A stretch of 50,292 nucleotides of DNA, from contig NZ_JAHXZM010000010.1 of the NCBI RefSeq assembly GCF_019429535.1, positions 1 to 50,292 of the forward strand, in the 5' to 3' direction. Made by a program: the position numbers and the translations under genes. This stretch comes from Sphingomonas citricola. GTDB taxonomy: Bacteria; Pseudomonadota; Alphaproteobacteria; Sphingomonadales; Sphingomonadaceae. The notes below the pieces were generated by a model. It saw only the letters and a program-made list of their open reading frames with translations. It was not told where the DNA came from and did not search any database. Shown here one piece after another: positions 41,203 through 50,292 of the stretch (the first letter of the stretch is position 1; every line of letters starts with the position of its first letter).

Positions 41203-41574
41203 ATGCGTAGTCTCGCCCTTCCTGCCGCCCTCACTCTCCTGAGCCTCGCCAGTGCGGCGCAGGCTCACCCGAAGCTCGTTGTGGCCTCACCCGCGCCCAA
41301 CGCGACCGTTGCCAAGCCCGCGCGTGTCGCTTTGCAGTTCAGCGAGAAGCTGATGCCGAAATTCTCCGGTGCGGACTTGATGATGACGGGCCATGGCGGC
41401 ACCACGCACCCACCGATGAAGGTTGCAACCACCACCCAGGTTGCACCCGATGGCCGAACGCTGGTCGTGGTGCCCAAGTCGCCGCTCGGCGCGGGCCGCT
41501 ACAGCGTCGCATGGCACGTCGTCTCGGCCGACACGCATCGGGTGTCGGGCAACTTCGCCTTCGCGGTGAAGTAA
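41203..41574 (+). CDS. copC: Periplasmic copper chaperone CopC
   Basis: 123 aa. Signal peptide ends AQA, and the mature protein starts with His (HPKLVVASP), the Cu(II) ligand. The CopC fold is visible (VALQFSEKLMPKFSGADLMM, GRYSVAWHVVSADTHRVSGN). It hands copper to CopD, encoded one base later. It is divergent from the anti-sigma/sensor/sigma/copAB operon, with a 111-bp shared control region. Confidence 0.93.
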   Translation: MRSLALPAALTLLSLASAAQAHPKLVVASPAPNATVAKPARVALQFSEKLMPKFSGADLMMTGHGGTTHPPMKVATTTQVAPDGRTLVVVPKSPLGAGRYSVAWHVVSADTHRVSGNFAFAVK

Positions 41575-41575
41575 G

Positions 41576-42505
41576 GTGGATGCCGACTGGCCGCTGATCG
41601 GGGTCCGCTTCGCGCTTTATGCGACGTTGAGCGGGCTGTTCGGCCTGTCGGCGTTCAGCCTCTACGGGCTCAAGGCCGGGGAGCGCGCAGACGCACTCGC
41701 CTTGCGCCCCTGGCTGGTGGGGACCGGGCTGCTCGGCCTTCTGTTTTCAGGCATTGCGCTCGTCCTGCTCGCCGCGGCAATAGCTGGAGCGCCGCCGTGG
41801 CCGATCGATCGGGAAGCGATCGGAATGCTGATCACCGGCTCCGCGACGGGCACGGCGTGGAAAGCGCGCATGGTCGCGCTGATTGTGGCCGTGATCGCCG
41901 CGCTGATCGCGGCAGGACGTACCGCGCCGCTCGGCATGGTGGCGCTCGCGGCGGGCATTGCGCTCGCGACGCTCGCCTGGACAGGCCATGGCGCGATGGA
42001 TGAGGGCGCGACGGGCTGGATCCATCTGCTGGCCGATATTCTGCACCTGTTGGCGGCCGGAGCCTGGGTCGGTGCACTGCTCGGGTTGACGCTGCTCGTG
42101 GTGCGGCCGGCAGTTCGCGTCGACGTCGCCCATCTCAGACTGACCCACCGGGCGCTGCACGGCTTCGGTCTGGTCGGCACGCTCGTGGTCGGCACGATCG
42201 TTGTGACGGGCCTGGTTAATGGCTGGCTGCTGGTCGGTGCCGGCAATTTACCGAGACTTCTGACCACCCTTTACGGCCAGCTCCTCCTCGCCAAGCTGGT
42301 ACTGTTTGGCGCGATGCTCGGGCTGGCCTCCCTCAATCGTTTCCGGCTGACGCCGGCTTTCGAGCGCTCGATTGCCGCGGGCGATCATCGGGCCGCGCTT
42401 GGTGCTCTGCGGCGCAGCCTTGCGATCGAGGCGAGCTGTGCCGTCACGATCCTGGCGCTGGTCGCCTGGCTGGGGATGCTCGAGCCCCCCGCAACGGCGA
42501 TGTGA
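41576..42505 (+). CDS. copD: Copper resistance inner-membrane protein CopD
   Basis: 309 aa from GTG 41576, right behind copC. About eight helices with CopD motifs: GWIHLLADILHLLAAGAWVG (His ligands), LRLTHRALHGFGLVGTLVVG and LANGWLLVGAG-like NGWLLVGAGNLPRLLTTLYG. It takes up copper from CopC. Confidence 0.92.
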   Translation: MDADWPLIGVRFALYATLSGLFGLSAFSLYGLKAGERADALALRPWLVGTGLLGLLFSGIALVLLAAAIAGAPPWPIDREAIGMLITGSATGTAWKARMVALIVAVIAALIAAGRTAPLGMVALAAGIALATLAWTGHGAMDEGATGWIHLLADILHLLAAGAWVGALLGLTLLVVRPAVRVDVAHLRLTHRALHGFGLVGTLVVGTIVVTGLVNGWLLVGAGNLPRLLTTLYGQLLLAKLVLFGAMLGLASLNRFRLTPAFERSIAAGDHRAALGALRRSLAIEASCAVTILALVAWLGMLEPPATAM

Positions 42506-42541
42506 GGAGCGGGCGGCCGATCGCCACCCGCCCGTCACCGA

Positions 42542-42877
42542 TCAGGCGGCCATCTTCTCGCATGCGTCGGCACAACGCTCGCACGCGGCGACGCACTCTT
42601 CCATGCCGTCGAGCCCCCGGCAGCTCTCCGCGCAAGCCCGGCAGATCTGAGCGCAGATGCCGCATACGAGCTTATGCTGGTCGGACCCGCGGGCCATGAA
42701 GTCGAGTGAGGTGCCGCAAATCTGCGCGCAGTCGAGCATGATCTTGATGTGGTCGGGCGCGGCATGTGCGCCGCCCACCTGAAGGCAATGCTGCGTGGTC
42801 ATCGAAAGGCAGGTGACGTGACAGTGGTGACAGGCGTCCATGCAAGCCTGCATCTCGGCGCTCATATGATCGTGCAT
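42542..42877 (-). CDS. Four-helix-bundle copper-storage protein (DUF326/Csp-like)
   Basis: 111 aa from ATG 42877 with 16 cysteines placed along helices (CMDACHHCHVTC, CAQICGTSLDF, CGICAQICRACAESC, ECVAACERCADACEK). This is the pattern of Csp proteins, which hold many Cu(I) ions in the core of a four-helix bundle. No signal peptide is seen, so it acts in the cytoplasm. The spacer to copD (convergent) is 36 bases. Confidence 0.9.
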   Translation of the reverse strand: MHDHMSAEMQACMDACHHCHVTCLSMTTQHCLQVGGAHAAPDHIKIMLDCAQICGTSLDFMARGSDQHKLVCGICAQICRACAESCRGLDGMEECVAACERCADACEKMAA

Positions 42878-42950
42878 CGGTGATCTCCACGTGAGCCCCC
42901 ACTCATGGAGGAGTACGTGCGGCGCCGGCTCGTCCCTCAGCCGGATGCCT

Positions 42951-43187
42951 TCATTCGTCACCTTTAGCCTGATCCTTCATCGGCTTCGGCGCAGGCCCCC
43001 GCTTCACTGTTTCACGCCAGGGCCGCGTAGGAGACGGAAGGGCGACCCGCAGCGCAGCCGCCCTCCCCCGAACGCCATCCATCGTTCTATCCATCTCCCT
43101 CGCGATCGTCGCCAATGGCTGTTTCGCGGCGATCCGCTGGCGAAGCTCTGCGTCGGCTTCTTCCGTCCAGCGCCGCGGCTTTCTCAT
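42951..43187 (-). CDS. Small Myb/SANT-like DNA-binding protein
   Basis: 78 aa from ATG 43187. MRKPRRWTEEADAELRQRIA then KQPLATIAREMDRTMDGVRG is a single Myb/SANT-like helix-turn-helix; the rest is a basic, Pro-rich tail. It follows the CzcD-like gene by 13 bases and closes the czc operon. It may act as a local regulator or nucleoid protein; the function is unknown. Confidence 0.72.
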   Translation of the reverse strand: MRKPRRWTEEADAELRQRIAAKQPLATIAREMDRTMDGVRGRAAALRVALPSPTRPWRETVKRGPAPKPMKDQAKGDE

Positions 43188-43200
43188 GGCCACCGCGCGT

Positions 43201-44118
43201 TCACGGGTGCAGGTGTCCGGTGTCCTCGCACGGCTCGGCCGCTGCCTCGGTCTGGATCGTACAATGCTCGATCCCAAACCGGCTATCGAGCATGTCCGCG
43301 ACCCTCTTCCTGACCGCATCGGCATCGGCACCTTCGGCAAGCGTGACGTGTGCGGTGCAGTTGATGTCGTCCGAGGCCATCGACCAGACATGGAGGTCGT
43401 GGACGCCAGCCACGCCGGACAGGCCGGCGATGCCGGCACGCAACTCGGGCAGCTTGATCCCTCCAGGAACGCCCTCGAGCAACACGTTGGTCGTGTCCCG
43501 GAGCAGCACCCATGTTCGGGGCAGCACCCATAAGCCGATCCCGACCGCCACGATTGGATCGACCCACGTCCATCCGGTAAACCGGATGGCCAGCGCCCCG
43601 GCGATCACGCCCACCGAGCCGATCATGTCGGCCCATACCTCGAGGTAGGCGCCCTTGACGTTCATACTCGCGTCCTTGCCCGACGTGAGCAGCTTCATCG
43701 ATATGAGGTTCACCACCAGGCCGATCGCGGCGACGATCATCATCCCGGTCGACTGGACCGCCTCGGGCTGGCGGAAGCGCTGCACCGCCTCCACCAGCAC
43801 GTAGATCGCCACACCGAAGAGCAGCAGGGCGTTGAAAGCAGCGGCCAGGATCTCGAACCGCTTATAGCCGAACGTCCGCTTGTCGTCGGCCGGCTTCTGT
43901 CCGAACCGGATCGCGAGCAGCGCAATCACCAGTGCTGCCACGTCTGTCAGCATATGCGCTGCGTCAGATAGAAGCGCGAGGCTGTTGAAGACGAACGCAC
44001 CAACAACCTCGGCAACCAGATAGGCGGTCGTGAGCGCCAGCGCCCAGCTCAGCATCTGGGCATTCGCGCCAGCGGTGTGGTCGTGGGCATGCCCCCCATG
44101 GTCATGGCCTGCGCTCAT
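43201..44118 (-). CDS. czcD: CDF-family Zn/Co/Cd exporter CzcD-like
   Basis: 305 aa. His-rich N terminus MSAGHDHGGHAHDHTAG. Membrane-site motifs HMLTD (in DAAHMLTDVAALVIAL) and DMIGS (in EVWADMIGSVGVIAGA), and a full cytoplasmic C-terminal domain (GVHDLHVWSMASDDINCTAH). This set is normal for CzcD, ZitB and DmeF. It overlaps the short CDF gene by 4 bp. Confidence 0.92.
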   Translation of the reverse strand: MSAGHDHGGHAHDHTAGANAQMLSWALALTTAYLVAEVVGAFVFNSLALLSDAAHMLTDVAALVIALLAIRFGQKPADDKRTFGYKRFEILAAAFNALLLFGVAIYVLVEAVQRFRQPEAVQSTGMMIVAAIGLVVNLISMKLLTSGKDASMNVKGAYLEVWADMIGSVGVIAGALAIRFTGWTWVDPIVAVGIGLWVLPRTWVLLRDTTNVLLEGVPGGIKLPELRAGIAGLSGVAGVHDLHVWSMASDDINCTAHVTLAEGADADAVRKRVADMLDSRFGIEHCTIQTEAAAEPCEDTGHLHP

Positions 44119-44723
44119 TGATTGGCTCCTTTCGTGCCCGCGTCCGAGCGAGCGTCTCGCAGGATTTCGAGGCCGCCTTTCACCGCGATAGCGGCAACAG
44201 CGACGCCGACGATAAGGTCAGGCCAGTTCTGGCCCGTCCAAACGACGATCGCGCCGGCTAGAATGATGCCCCCATTGGACACGAAGTCGTTGAGGCTGAA
44301 GGTTGTCGCAGCGCGCATATTTACATCGGGCTCGCGCAATCGCTTCAACAGCCACAAGCAAAGCCCGTTAACGACCGCCGCGATGATCGCCATCCCGATC
44401 ATAGTGGGGCCGAGCGGCTCGCTTCCCGAGAAATAGCGCCGCCCGGCATCGAGCAGCACACCCGCGGCAAAGAGCAGCAGCAGGATGCCCGATGTCACCG
44501 CGGCCCCCCGCTTCCACGCCTGTGAGCGCGAGAGGGCAAGCAAGCTGATGATGTAGACGATGCCATCGGAGGCGTTGTCCAAGCCGTTTGCGATCAGGGC
44601 GCTGGAATCCGCCATGACGCCGGACACCCCGAAGCCTGCCGCCAGGCCCAGATTGAGCAACAGGACTATCCAAAGCGTCCGGCGCTTCTCGGCCGTGTCG
44701 AGGTCGAAGCTCTCTTCGCTCAT
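44115..44723 (-). CDS. Short CDF transporter, paralogue of the 639-1301 gene
   Basis: 202 aa, six helices, no C-terminal cytoplasmic domain. LDNASDGIVYIISLLALSRS (D-xxx-D) and SLNDFVSNGGIILAGA stand where the 220-aa paralogue has LDFFGDAANY and RNDAIGN. The two genes flank czcCBA and therefore may be products of one duplication. Each overlaps its neighbours by 4 bp or more. The substrate is unknown. Confidence 0.85.
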   Translation of the reverse strand: MSEESFDLDTAEKRRTLWIVLLLNLGLAAGFGVSGVMADSSALIANGLDNASDGIVYIISLLALSRSQAWKRGAAVTSGILLLLFAAGVLLDAGRRYFSGSEPLGPTMIGMAIIAAVVNGLCLWLLKRLREPDVNMRAATTFSLNDFVSNGGIILAGAIVVWTGQNWPDLIVGVAVAAIAVKGGLEILRDARSDAGTKGANQ

Positions 44724-47700
44724 GCCGGCACCTTCTCGTCAGGAGCGGCAGTTTGCCGATCGCTTTCCGGGACCGGCAGCTCTCGGCTACCGAAACGGGC
44801 ATAGAGCGTCGGCAGCACGAACAATGTGAGCAGCGTCGCGGATATGAGGCCGCCAATAACCACGGTTGCGAGCGGTTTTTGCACCTCGGCGCCCGCTCCA
44901 TGTCCCAGCGCCATCGGTACGAAACCGAGTGAAGCCACAAGCGCAGTCATCGCGACAGGCCTGAGCCGGGCCAGCGCGCCTCGATGCGCCGCAGCCGCGC
45001 GATCCATGCCGTCGCGCATCAGGTCATGGATGGACGTCACCATGACCAACCCGTTGAGAACTGCGATGCCGGATAGCGCAATGAAGCCGACGGCCGCGGA
45101 AATGGAGAAGGGCATCCCGCGCAGCACAAGCGCGAGCACCCCTCCCACCAGCGCCAGAGGGACGCCGGTGAACACAATCAGCGCATCCCGAACGGAGCCG
45201 AGCGCCCCGTAGAGCAGCAGCATGATGACCACGAAACAGATCGGCACCACGATAGCGAGCCGGTCCCGAGCGGACGCAAGGTTCTCGAACTGGCCTCCCC
45301 ATTCGAGGTACGTCCCTGCCGGCAGCTTCACCTGAGCGTCGATTGCCGCCCGGGCATCGGCAACGACGCCCGCCACGTCGCGGTCACGGACGTTCGCCTG
45401 CACCACCACGCGCCGCTTTCCGTTCTCCCGGCTGATCTGGTTGGGACCATCGACGACAGCGATATCGGCGACGGTCGACAGCGGTACGAAGCCACCACCG
45501 GCAGTCGGTACCGGCACCTGAGCGACCGCCGTGAGGTCCGAGCGCGAGCTTTCGGCCATTCGGATCATGACGGGGAAGCGGCGATCCCCCTCAAAGATCA
45601 TGCCGGCCTGCCGGCCACCGATGGCTGCGGCAACCGTGTCTTGCACGTCGCCGGCGGTTACGCCGACGCGCGACATGGCGGTGCGGTTCGGCCGGATGTC
45701 GAGCATCGGCAGGCCCTCGGTCTGTTCGACCCGCACGTCTGCGGCACCCCGGGTCCGGCGAAGGATACCGGCGATCCGGTCCGCGGTCGCATTCATCTCG
45801 CCAAAATCGTCGCCGAACACCTTGATGGCGATGTCGCCGCGCACGCCCGCGATCAGCTCGTTGAACCGCATCTGGATCGGCTGGGTGATCTCGTAGGCGT
45901 TGCCGGGGAGGGTGGAGAGACGCTTCTCCAGACGCTCCACAAGCTCTTCCTTGGAGAGACCTGGATCGGGCCACTGCGCCTTCGGCTTCAGGATAACGAA
46001 GGTGTCCGTGGCGTTCGCTGGCATCGGGTCCGATGCGATCTCGGAGGTGCCCGTGCGCGAGAAGGCGAAGCGGACCTCCGGCACCTTGGCCAATGCCTTC
46101 TCGACCTGGAACTGCATCGCCTGGCTTTGGTCGACCGACGTGCCCGGAATCCGCACGGCCTGGACGAGGATATTGCCCTCGTCGAGCTGCGGCAGGAACT
46201 CCTGCCCCAAGGTGGTGAAGGCGACACCGGCGAGCGCCAAAGCGCCGATCGCAATGCCGATGGTGAGCGTCGGGCGACGCATCGCCCCATCGAGCCCCGG
46301 CTCGTAGCGCTGTCGAAGGAACGTCACGGCCCGGCTTTCCTTCTCCTCCACCCGCTTGCTGAGCCAAATGGCGATCGCCGCGGGTACAAAGGTCAGCGAC
46401 AGGATGAAGGCGAACACGAGTGCGATGATGACGGTGAGCGCCATTGGCTCGAACATCTTCCCCTCGACACCGGTGAAGGTCAGCAAGGGCGCATAGACCA
46501 GGATGATGATCGCCTGCCCGTAAACGGACGGACGGATCATCTCGCGGGCGGACGCGGCGACCAGCCCGAGCCGCTGTTCCATCGTCAGCTCGCCGTCCCG
46601 GCCATGCTGGGCTTCGGCAAGGCGCCGCAATGCGTTCTCGACGATGATGACGGCACCGTCCACGATCAGGCCGAAGTCGAGCGCGCCGAGGCTCATCAGA
46701 TTGGCCGAAACGCCCGCCTCCAACATGCCGATGCTGGTGAGCAGCATCGTGATCGGGATGACGAGAGCCGCGATCAGCGCCGCCCGGAAGTTGCCGAGCA
46801 AGGCGAACAGGACGACGATGACCAACAGCGCGCCTTCGGCGAGATTGCGGGCGACCGTCGATATGGTGGAGTTCACCAGCTCGGTGCGGTTCATCACCGG
46901 TTTCACGACAACGTCGACCGGCAGCGAGCGGCCGATCTGGGTCAGCCGTTCGGCGACCCCGGTCGAGACGGTACGGCTGTTCTCGCCGATCCGCATGACG
47001 GCGGTCCCGACGACCACCTCATGGCCGTTTTCGGACGCGGAGCCCATGCGCAGAGCCTGGCCGGTCCGAACGGTTGCGATCTGGTTGAGCAGGATCGGCA
47101 CACCCTCGCGGGTGGCGACGACGGTTCGGGCAAGCTCGTCGGCGTTGCGCACGCGCCCGTCGGAGCGGACAGAGAGCCCTTCGCCGTTACGGTTGACGAC
47201 ACCGGCGCCGGCGCTGGTGTTGTTCCGCTCCAGCGCCGTGGTGAGATCCTGCAGCGTCAGCCGCATTGCGGCCATGCGCTGCACGTCGGGGACGACGAGA
47301 TATTCCTTGGTGTACCCGCCAAGGGAGTCGACCCCCGCCAGTCCCTCCGTGCTCTTGAGCTGCGGCGTGACGATCCAGTCCTGGACAGTGCGCAGGTAGG
47401 TGGCCTTGTCGGCCTCGCTGACGAGGTGATCGCCTTCCGGCGTGATGTAGCTGCCGTCGCGTTGCAGACCGGGCTCACCGTTGCGGTGATGGACCTGATC
47501 CAGTTCACGGTACTCGACCGTCCACATGAAGATGTCGCCGAGCCCGGTCGCGATCGGCCCCATTTCAGGGTTTACGCCCTCGGGAAGGTCTTCCTCCGCA
47601 GTCCGCAGCCGCTCCGCCACCTGCTGACGGGCGAAGTAGATATCGGTCTTCTCGGTGAAGACGGCCGTGACCTGGGCGAAGCCGTTGCGGCTGAGTGAAC

Positions 47701-47947
47701 GGGTATATTCGAGGCCAGGGATGCCGGCGAGCGCGGTTTCGACCGTGAACGCGACCTGTTTCTCGATCTGGTCGGGGGAAAGGGCAGGGGCGACGACGTT
47801 GATTTGCACCTGGTTATTGGTGATGTCGGGAACGGCGTCGATCGGGAGTTGGCGCAACGCGCCTATCCCGAGCAGCGCAGCGGCGACGGTGAGAAGCAGG
47901 ACTAGCCAACGCTTCTCGACGGAGAGGGTGACGATGCGACCGATCAT
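44720..47947 (-). CDS. czcA: RND heavy-metal efflux pump CzcA
   Basis: 1075 aa. HME-RND protein with 12 helices and two large periplasmic loops. The proton-relay motif LDFGLIVDGAVIIVENALRR in helix 4 (D, D, E) is the HME1 signature linked with Co/Zn/Cd pumps; other landmarks are IDAVPDITNNQVQINVVAPA and LPQLDEGNILVQAVRIPGTS. It forms a tripartite pump with CzcB and CzcC that moves divalent metals out of the periplasm. Start ATG 47947 lies 3 bases after the czcB stop. Confidence 0.95.
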   Translation of the reverse strand: MIGRIVTLSVEKRWLVLLLTVAAALLGIGALRQLPIDAVPDITNNQVQINVVAPALSPDQIEKQVAFTVETALAGIPGLEYTRSLSRNGFAQVTAVFTEKTDIYFARQQVAERLRTAEEDLPEGVNPEMGPIATGLGDIFMWTVEYRELDQVHHRNGEPGLQRDGSYITPEGDHLVSEADKATYLRTVQDWIVTPQLKSTEGLAGVDSLGGYTKEYLVVPDVQRMAAMRLTLQDLTTALERNNTSAGAGVVNRNGEGLSVRSDGRVRNADELARTVVATREGVPILLNQIATVRTGQALRMGSASENGHEVVVGTAVMRIGENSRTVSTGVAERLTQIGRSLPVDVVVKPVMNRTELVNSTISTVARNLAEGALLVIVVLFALLGNFRAALIAALVIPITMLLTSIGMLEAGVSANLMSLGALDFGLIVDGAVIIVENALRRLAEAQHGRDGELTMEQRLGLVAASAREMIRPSVYGQAIIILVYAPLLTFTGVEGKMFEPMALTVIIALVFAFILSLTFVPAAIAIWLSKRVEEKESRAVTFLRQRYEPGLDGAMRRPTLTIGIAIGALALAGVAFTTLGQEFLPQLDEGNILVQAVRIPGTSVDQSQAMQFQVEKALAKVPEVRFAFSRTGTSEIASDPMPANATDTFVILKPKAQWPDPGLSKEELVERLEKRLSTLPGNAYEITQPIQMRFNELIAGVRGDIAIKVFGDDFGEMNATADRIAGILRRTRGAADVRVEQTEGLPMLDIRPNRTAMSRVGVTAGDVQDTVAAAIGGRQAGMIFEGDRRFPVMIRMAESSRSDLTAVAQVPVPTAGGGFVPLSTVADIAVVDGPNQISRENGKRRVVVQANVRDRDVAGVVADARAAIDAQVKLPAGTYLEWGGQFENLASARDRLAIVVPICFVVIMLLLYGALGSVRDALIVFTGVPLALVGGVLALVLRGMPFSISAAVGFIALSGIAVLNGLVMVTSIHDLMRDGMDRAAAAHRGALARLRPVAMTALVASLGFVPMALGHGAGAEVQKPLATVVIGGLISATLLTLFVLPTLYARFGSRELPVPESDRQTAAPDEKVPA

Positions 47948-47950
47948 GGT

Positions 47951-49123
47951 TCAGTCCTCGTCCCCGCCGTCGCCCTTGCCGAGTTCGGCTTTGAGCGTGA
48001 AGCTGTTGGTGGAGGCGATCCGCTCCGAACCGGTCAGCCCGGACGTCACGACGACCTGGCCGCCGTTGGTGCGGCCCAATGTCACCGGGGTCGCCCGGAA
48101 CCCCGTCGGGGTCCGCACAAAGACGAACGACTTGTCCTCGATCATCTGGACCGCGGCCGACGGCACGGCGACTGTACGGTCGCCGGTTGCCGGCACCAGG
48201 ATGGAAACATTGACCGTCTCGCCAACGCGCCAGGTGCTGCCGCCATTGTCGAGGGTGACGATCACCGGCACCAAGCGCGTCGTCTCGTCCAGTATGGGCG
48301 AGACGAACGTGACGCGTCCTTCCTGACGGCGCCCCGCCGCTGTTACCTCGACGCGGGCACCAGGCTTCACCCGGCCCGCATCAGTGGGCACCAGCGAGGT
48401 CGCAACCGTGACCTTGGAAAGGTTGGCGACCCGGAAAAGCTCGGCGTCGGCTGCAACGGTCTGCCCGAGCGTAGCCGAGCGCGCGATGACCTGACCGGCG
48501 ATTGGTGAGCGCACTGCGATGCGGTTGAGCGCACCGCCCCCGCTGCCGGTCGCGGACAATTGCTGCTGCGCCAGGCGAAGCGCGATGCTGGCTTCGGTCG
48601 CGGCGGTCCGCGCCGCGACAAGATCCTGTTCCGGCGAGACGCGCTCGGCGAACAGGCGCTGCTCACGACGAAGGTTCGTTTGCGCGAGGGCGGCACGCGC
48701 GCGAGCGGCCTCCACCTCTGCTTTGAGCGACGCCGCTTCGCGGCTCTCGATAACGGCGAGCGGATCGCCGCGACCGACAGGCTGGCCGAGATTGCGGGTC
48801 AGCGAGACGAGCCGCCCGCCCACCGATGCCGATACCACCTGCACGCCTTGCGGATCGCCTTCGATCGTTGCCGAAAGCTCGATCGCACCAGCTTCCCCGC
48901 CGACCGTTGGCCGCGTGACCTCGATCCCGGCGTCCGCGATCTGCTGCGCGGAGAGGATGACGGCATCCTTTGGACCTTCCTTGGCCTCGCTGGCCTCGGC
49001 ACCTTCGGCCTTCTCGGCTCCGGCCTTCTCCCCGGCTTCACCGCCGCTGCCGGTCCCGCCGCATCCCGCAAGGATGAGGGCCAGCGTCACGGGCGCCAGC
49101 GCCCGCATGATGTTCTTCGTCAT
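47951..49123 (-). CDS. czcB: Membrane-fusion protein CzcB
   Basis: 390 aa. Lipoprotein signal MRALAPVTLALILAGCGG (Cys is the lipidation site), an Ala/Glu-rich linker, then a barrel-hairpin fold (SASVGGRLVSLTRNLGQPVG; LKAEVEAARARAALAQTNLR; GQVIARSATLGQTVAADAEL). It lacks the His-rich metal-chaperone segment of Cupriavidus CzcB. It connects CzcA and CzcC. It overlaps czcC by 4 bp. Confidence 0.94.
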   Translation of the reverse strand: MTKNIMRALAPVTLALILAGCGGTGSGGEAGEKAGAEKAEGAEASEAKEGPKDAVILSAQQIADAGIEVTRPTVGGEAGAIELSATIEGDPQGVQVVSASVGGRLVSLTRNLGQPVGRGDPLAVIESREAASLKAEVEAARARAALAQTNLRREQRLFAERVSPEQDLVAARTAATEASIALRLAQQQLSATGSGGGALNRIAVRSPIAGQVIARSATLGQTVAADAELFRVANLSKVTVATSLVPTDAGRVKPGARVEVTAAGRRQEGRVTFVSPILDETTRLVPVIVTLDNGGSTWRVGETVNVSILVPATGDRTVAVPSAAVQMIEDKSFVFVRTPTGFRATPVTLGRTNGGQVVVTSGLTGSERIASTNSFTLKAELGKGDGGDED

Positions 49124-50292
49124 TGATTGTTTTCCTCAGGAGAGGGCGCGGCGGCAACGAGCCGTTCCAGGCGTGCCTTTGCGTCATGATAAGTGGCGAG
49201 CGCGTCGATCGCGGCGGTGCGCGTCTCGGACAGGGTCCGCTCGGCATCGAGCAAGTCGAGCTGGCCGAACTTGCCCTCGCGGTAGCCGATCCGGGCAATG
49301 CGCGCAGCCTCGGCAGCCGACGCCAGCACCGGACCGCTCGCATTGCGTGCGGACGTGGCGGCGTTGGCCACCTCCGCCTGGGCGTTCGCGATGTCCTGCG
49401 CCGCGTCCAGCTCGGCGGCACGCCGCAGGGCCTGCGCCTGGTCGCTCTGCGCGCGCGCCTGGGCGATGGCGGCTTTGCCGTTGTTGAAGACGGGAAATGG
49501 GATGGAGACCCCGAACACCGCGGCGACGTCGTTGGTAGCCTCGAGCCGTCGTGCGCTGGCGCTCAACGTCACATCGGGAATGCGCTGCGATCGGGCGAGC
49601 CGGACCTGTGCCTCGGCCGTCGTCGCGTCGGCACGGGCGGCCGCCAGTGCCAGCGTACCACCGGGTTCGATCGGCCGTGCCGGTCCAAAGCCCTCAACAC
49701 GATCATACCATGCGAGGTCGAGCGGCCCGGTCACGGGCTGGCCGATCCGACGAGCGAGATTGTCCCGCGCCACCTCGGCAAGCCGCTGGGCACGTTCCAC
49801 GGCCGTCTCTGCATTGATACGCAGCACATCGGCACGCTGCTGTTCGAGCGGTGATGCACGCCCCGCCTGCACGCGGACACCGGCTGCGCGGAGCGCCTCC
49901 CGGGCGATGCCGGCCTGTTCGCGGGCTGTGACGAGGCGGCGTTCGGCCGCTGCTGCCTGAATGTAGAGCTGCGTGACGGCGAGCCGGAGATCGGCCTCGG
50001 CCAGCGCCGTGCCGATCCGTGCCCGGTTGCCGATCGCCTCGGCGACCGCGATCCGCGCCGACCTTTTGCCGCCCAACTCGATCGGAAGTGCCAGGCCAGC
50101 GGTCGTCTCCGCACTGCGCAGGCCCCGATACTGGCCGCTGCCGGCGATGTTTTCGGTCTCGGCAACGATCGAGGGGTTGGGGCGATAGCCGGCGACGGTC
50201 CGGCCGGCCTCGGCCGCCCTGACCCCTGCTGTGGCGGCTTCGAGACTGGGCGCGGTTGCGCCGGCGAGCGCCAGCGCCCGCTCAAGCGTGAG
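49120..50292 (-). CDS. czcC: Outer-membrane efflux channel CzcC (continues across the join into 1-220)
   Basis: The main part of czcC; the start (ATG, signal peptide) is at 220 after the circle is closed. Two OEP repeats with long helices are visible (LAVTQLYIQAAAAERRLVTA, EQQRADVLRINAETAVERAQ; SQRIPDVTLSASARRLEATN; GYREGKFGQLDLLDAERTLS). It is the TolC-like channel of the CzcCBA pump. Bases 50166-50292 repeat 1-127, so they must be counted only once. Confidence 0.94.
   Translation of the reverse strand, partial: LTLERALALAGATAPSLEAATAGVRAAEAGRTVAGYRPNPSIVAETENIAGSGQYRGLRSAETTAGLALPIELGGKRSARIAVAEAIGNRARIGTALAEADLRLAVTQLYIQAAAAERRLVTAREQAGIAREALRAAGVRVQAGRASPLEQQRADVLRINAETAVERAQRLAEVARDNLARRIGQPVTGPLDLAWYDRVEGFGPARPIEPGGTLALAAARADATTAEAQVRLARSQRIPDVTLSASARRLEATNDVAAVFGVSIPFPVFNNGKAAIAQARAQSDQAQALRRAAELDAAQDIANAQAEVANAATSARNASGPVLASAAEAARIARIGYREGKFGQLDLLDAERTLSETRTAAIDALATYHDAKARLERLVAAAPSPEENNQ
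50166..50292. repeat. Terminal redundancy of a circular contig (right copy)
   Basis: Identical to bases 1-127; see the left copy. The sequence is the 5' part of the czcC gene. Confidence 0.95.

Noticed and set aside
45641..47698. 685-codon plus-strand open frame
   Set aside because: Antisense shadow of czcA; rich in Arg/His/Asp with no recognisable fold.

Overview
This window is a complete circular plasmid written as a linear contig. Bases 1-127 are identical to bases 50166-50292, so the circle closes at 50165 bp and one gene (czcC) runs across the join. The host is most likely a sphingomonad or close alphaproteobacterium. The DNA is GC-rich, the transfer genes are of the Ti-plasmid type (TraA relaxase divergent from traC-traD-traG), the initiator is an RPA-family RepA, and the ars cluster carries arsN2 and arsH. 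No taxonomic search could be run, so the host is an inference.

Backbone (about 1.8-17 kb). A gene-poor stretch full of dyads (1790-2728) precedes the transfer block: traA relaxase on the minus strand, a predicted oriT at 5599-5628, then a small acidic protein, traC, traD, a VbhA-like antitoxin and traG on the plus strand. No mating-pair (Trb/VirB) genes are present, so the plasmid looks mobilizable rather than self-transmissible. oriV (8367-8886, AT-rich GTTAA repeats plus five iterons) lies at the 3' end of repA. repA, the small partition gene and parA each have a copy of the same 12-bp near-palindrome at their 5' ends. A tyrosine recombinase, two unknown genes, an AbiE toxin-antitoxin pair with two 43-bp palindromes, and a two-gene XRE/ImmA-protease operon complete the maintenance and defence section. 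A second set of iteron-like repeats lies at 16867-16953.

Cargo (17-43 kb). In order: (1) a sulfite module with c-type cytochrome, Tat-exported sulfite dehydrogenase, TDT/Ssu1-type exporter and LysR regulator, divergent from a second, cytoplasmic sulfite oxidase and an MgtC-like gene; (2) a DUF305 / beta-propeller / ECF sigma / anti-sigma operon; (3) a fluoride module with a fluoride riboswitch, CLC-F type antiporter and DUF190 protein; (4) a lone serine recombinase; (5) an arsenic operon arsR-arsC-arsB-ynfA-arsN2-arsH; (6) a MerR regulator with a mer-type operator facing a glutaredoxin-MauE fusion, not mercury genes; (7) small Cys- and Met/His-rich periplasmic proteins; (8) a copper operon with a CnrYXH-like anti-sigma / sensor / sigma trio, copA, copB, PepSY and DUF305 genes, and copCD divergent.

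The last part (43 kb through the join to 1.3 kb) is one long minus-strand zinc/cobalt/cadmium cluster. It begins with a short CDF transporter under a PbrR/CadR-like MerR promoter at 1334-1364 and continues through a His-rich secreted protein, czcC, czcB, czcA, a second short CDF, a full-length CzcD-like CDF and a Myb-like small protein. Together the plasmid encodes resistance to Zn/Co/Cd, Cu, As, fluoride and sulfite. No tRNA, rRNA, CRISPR array or intact insertion sequence was recognised.
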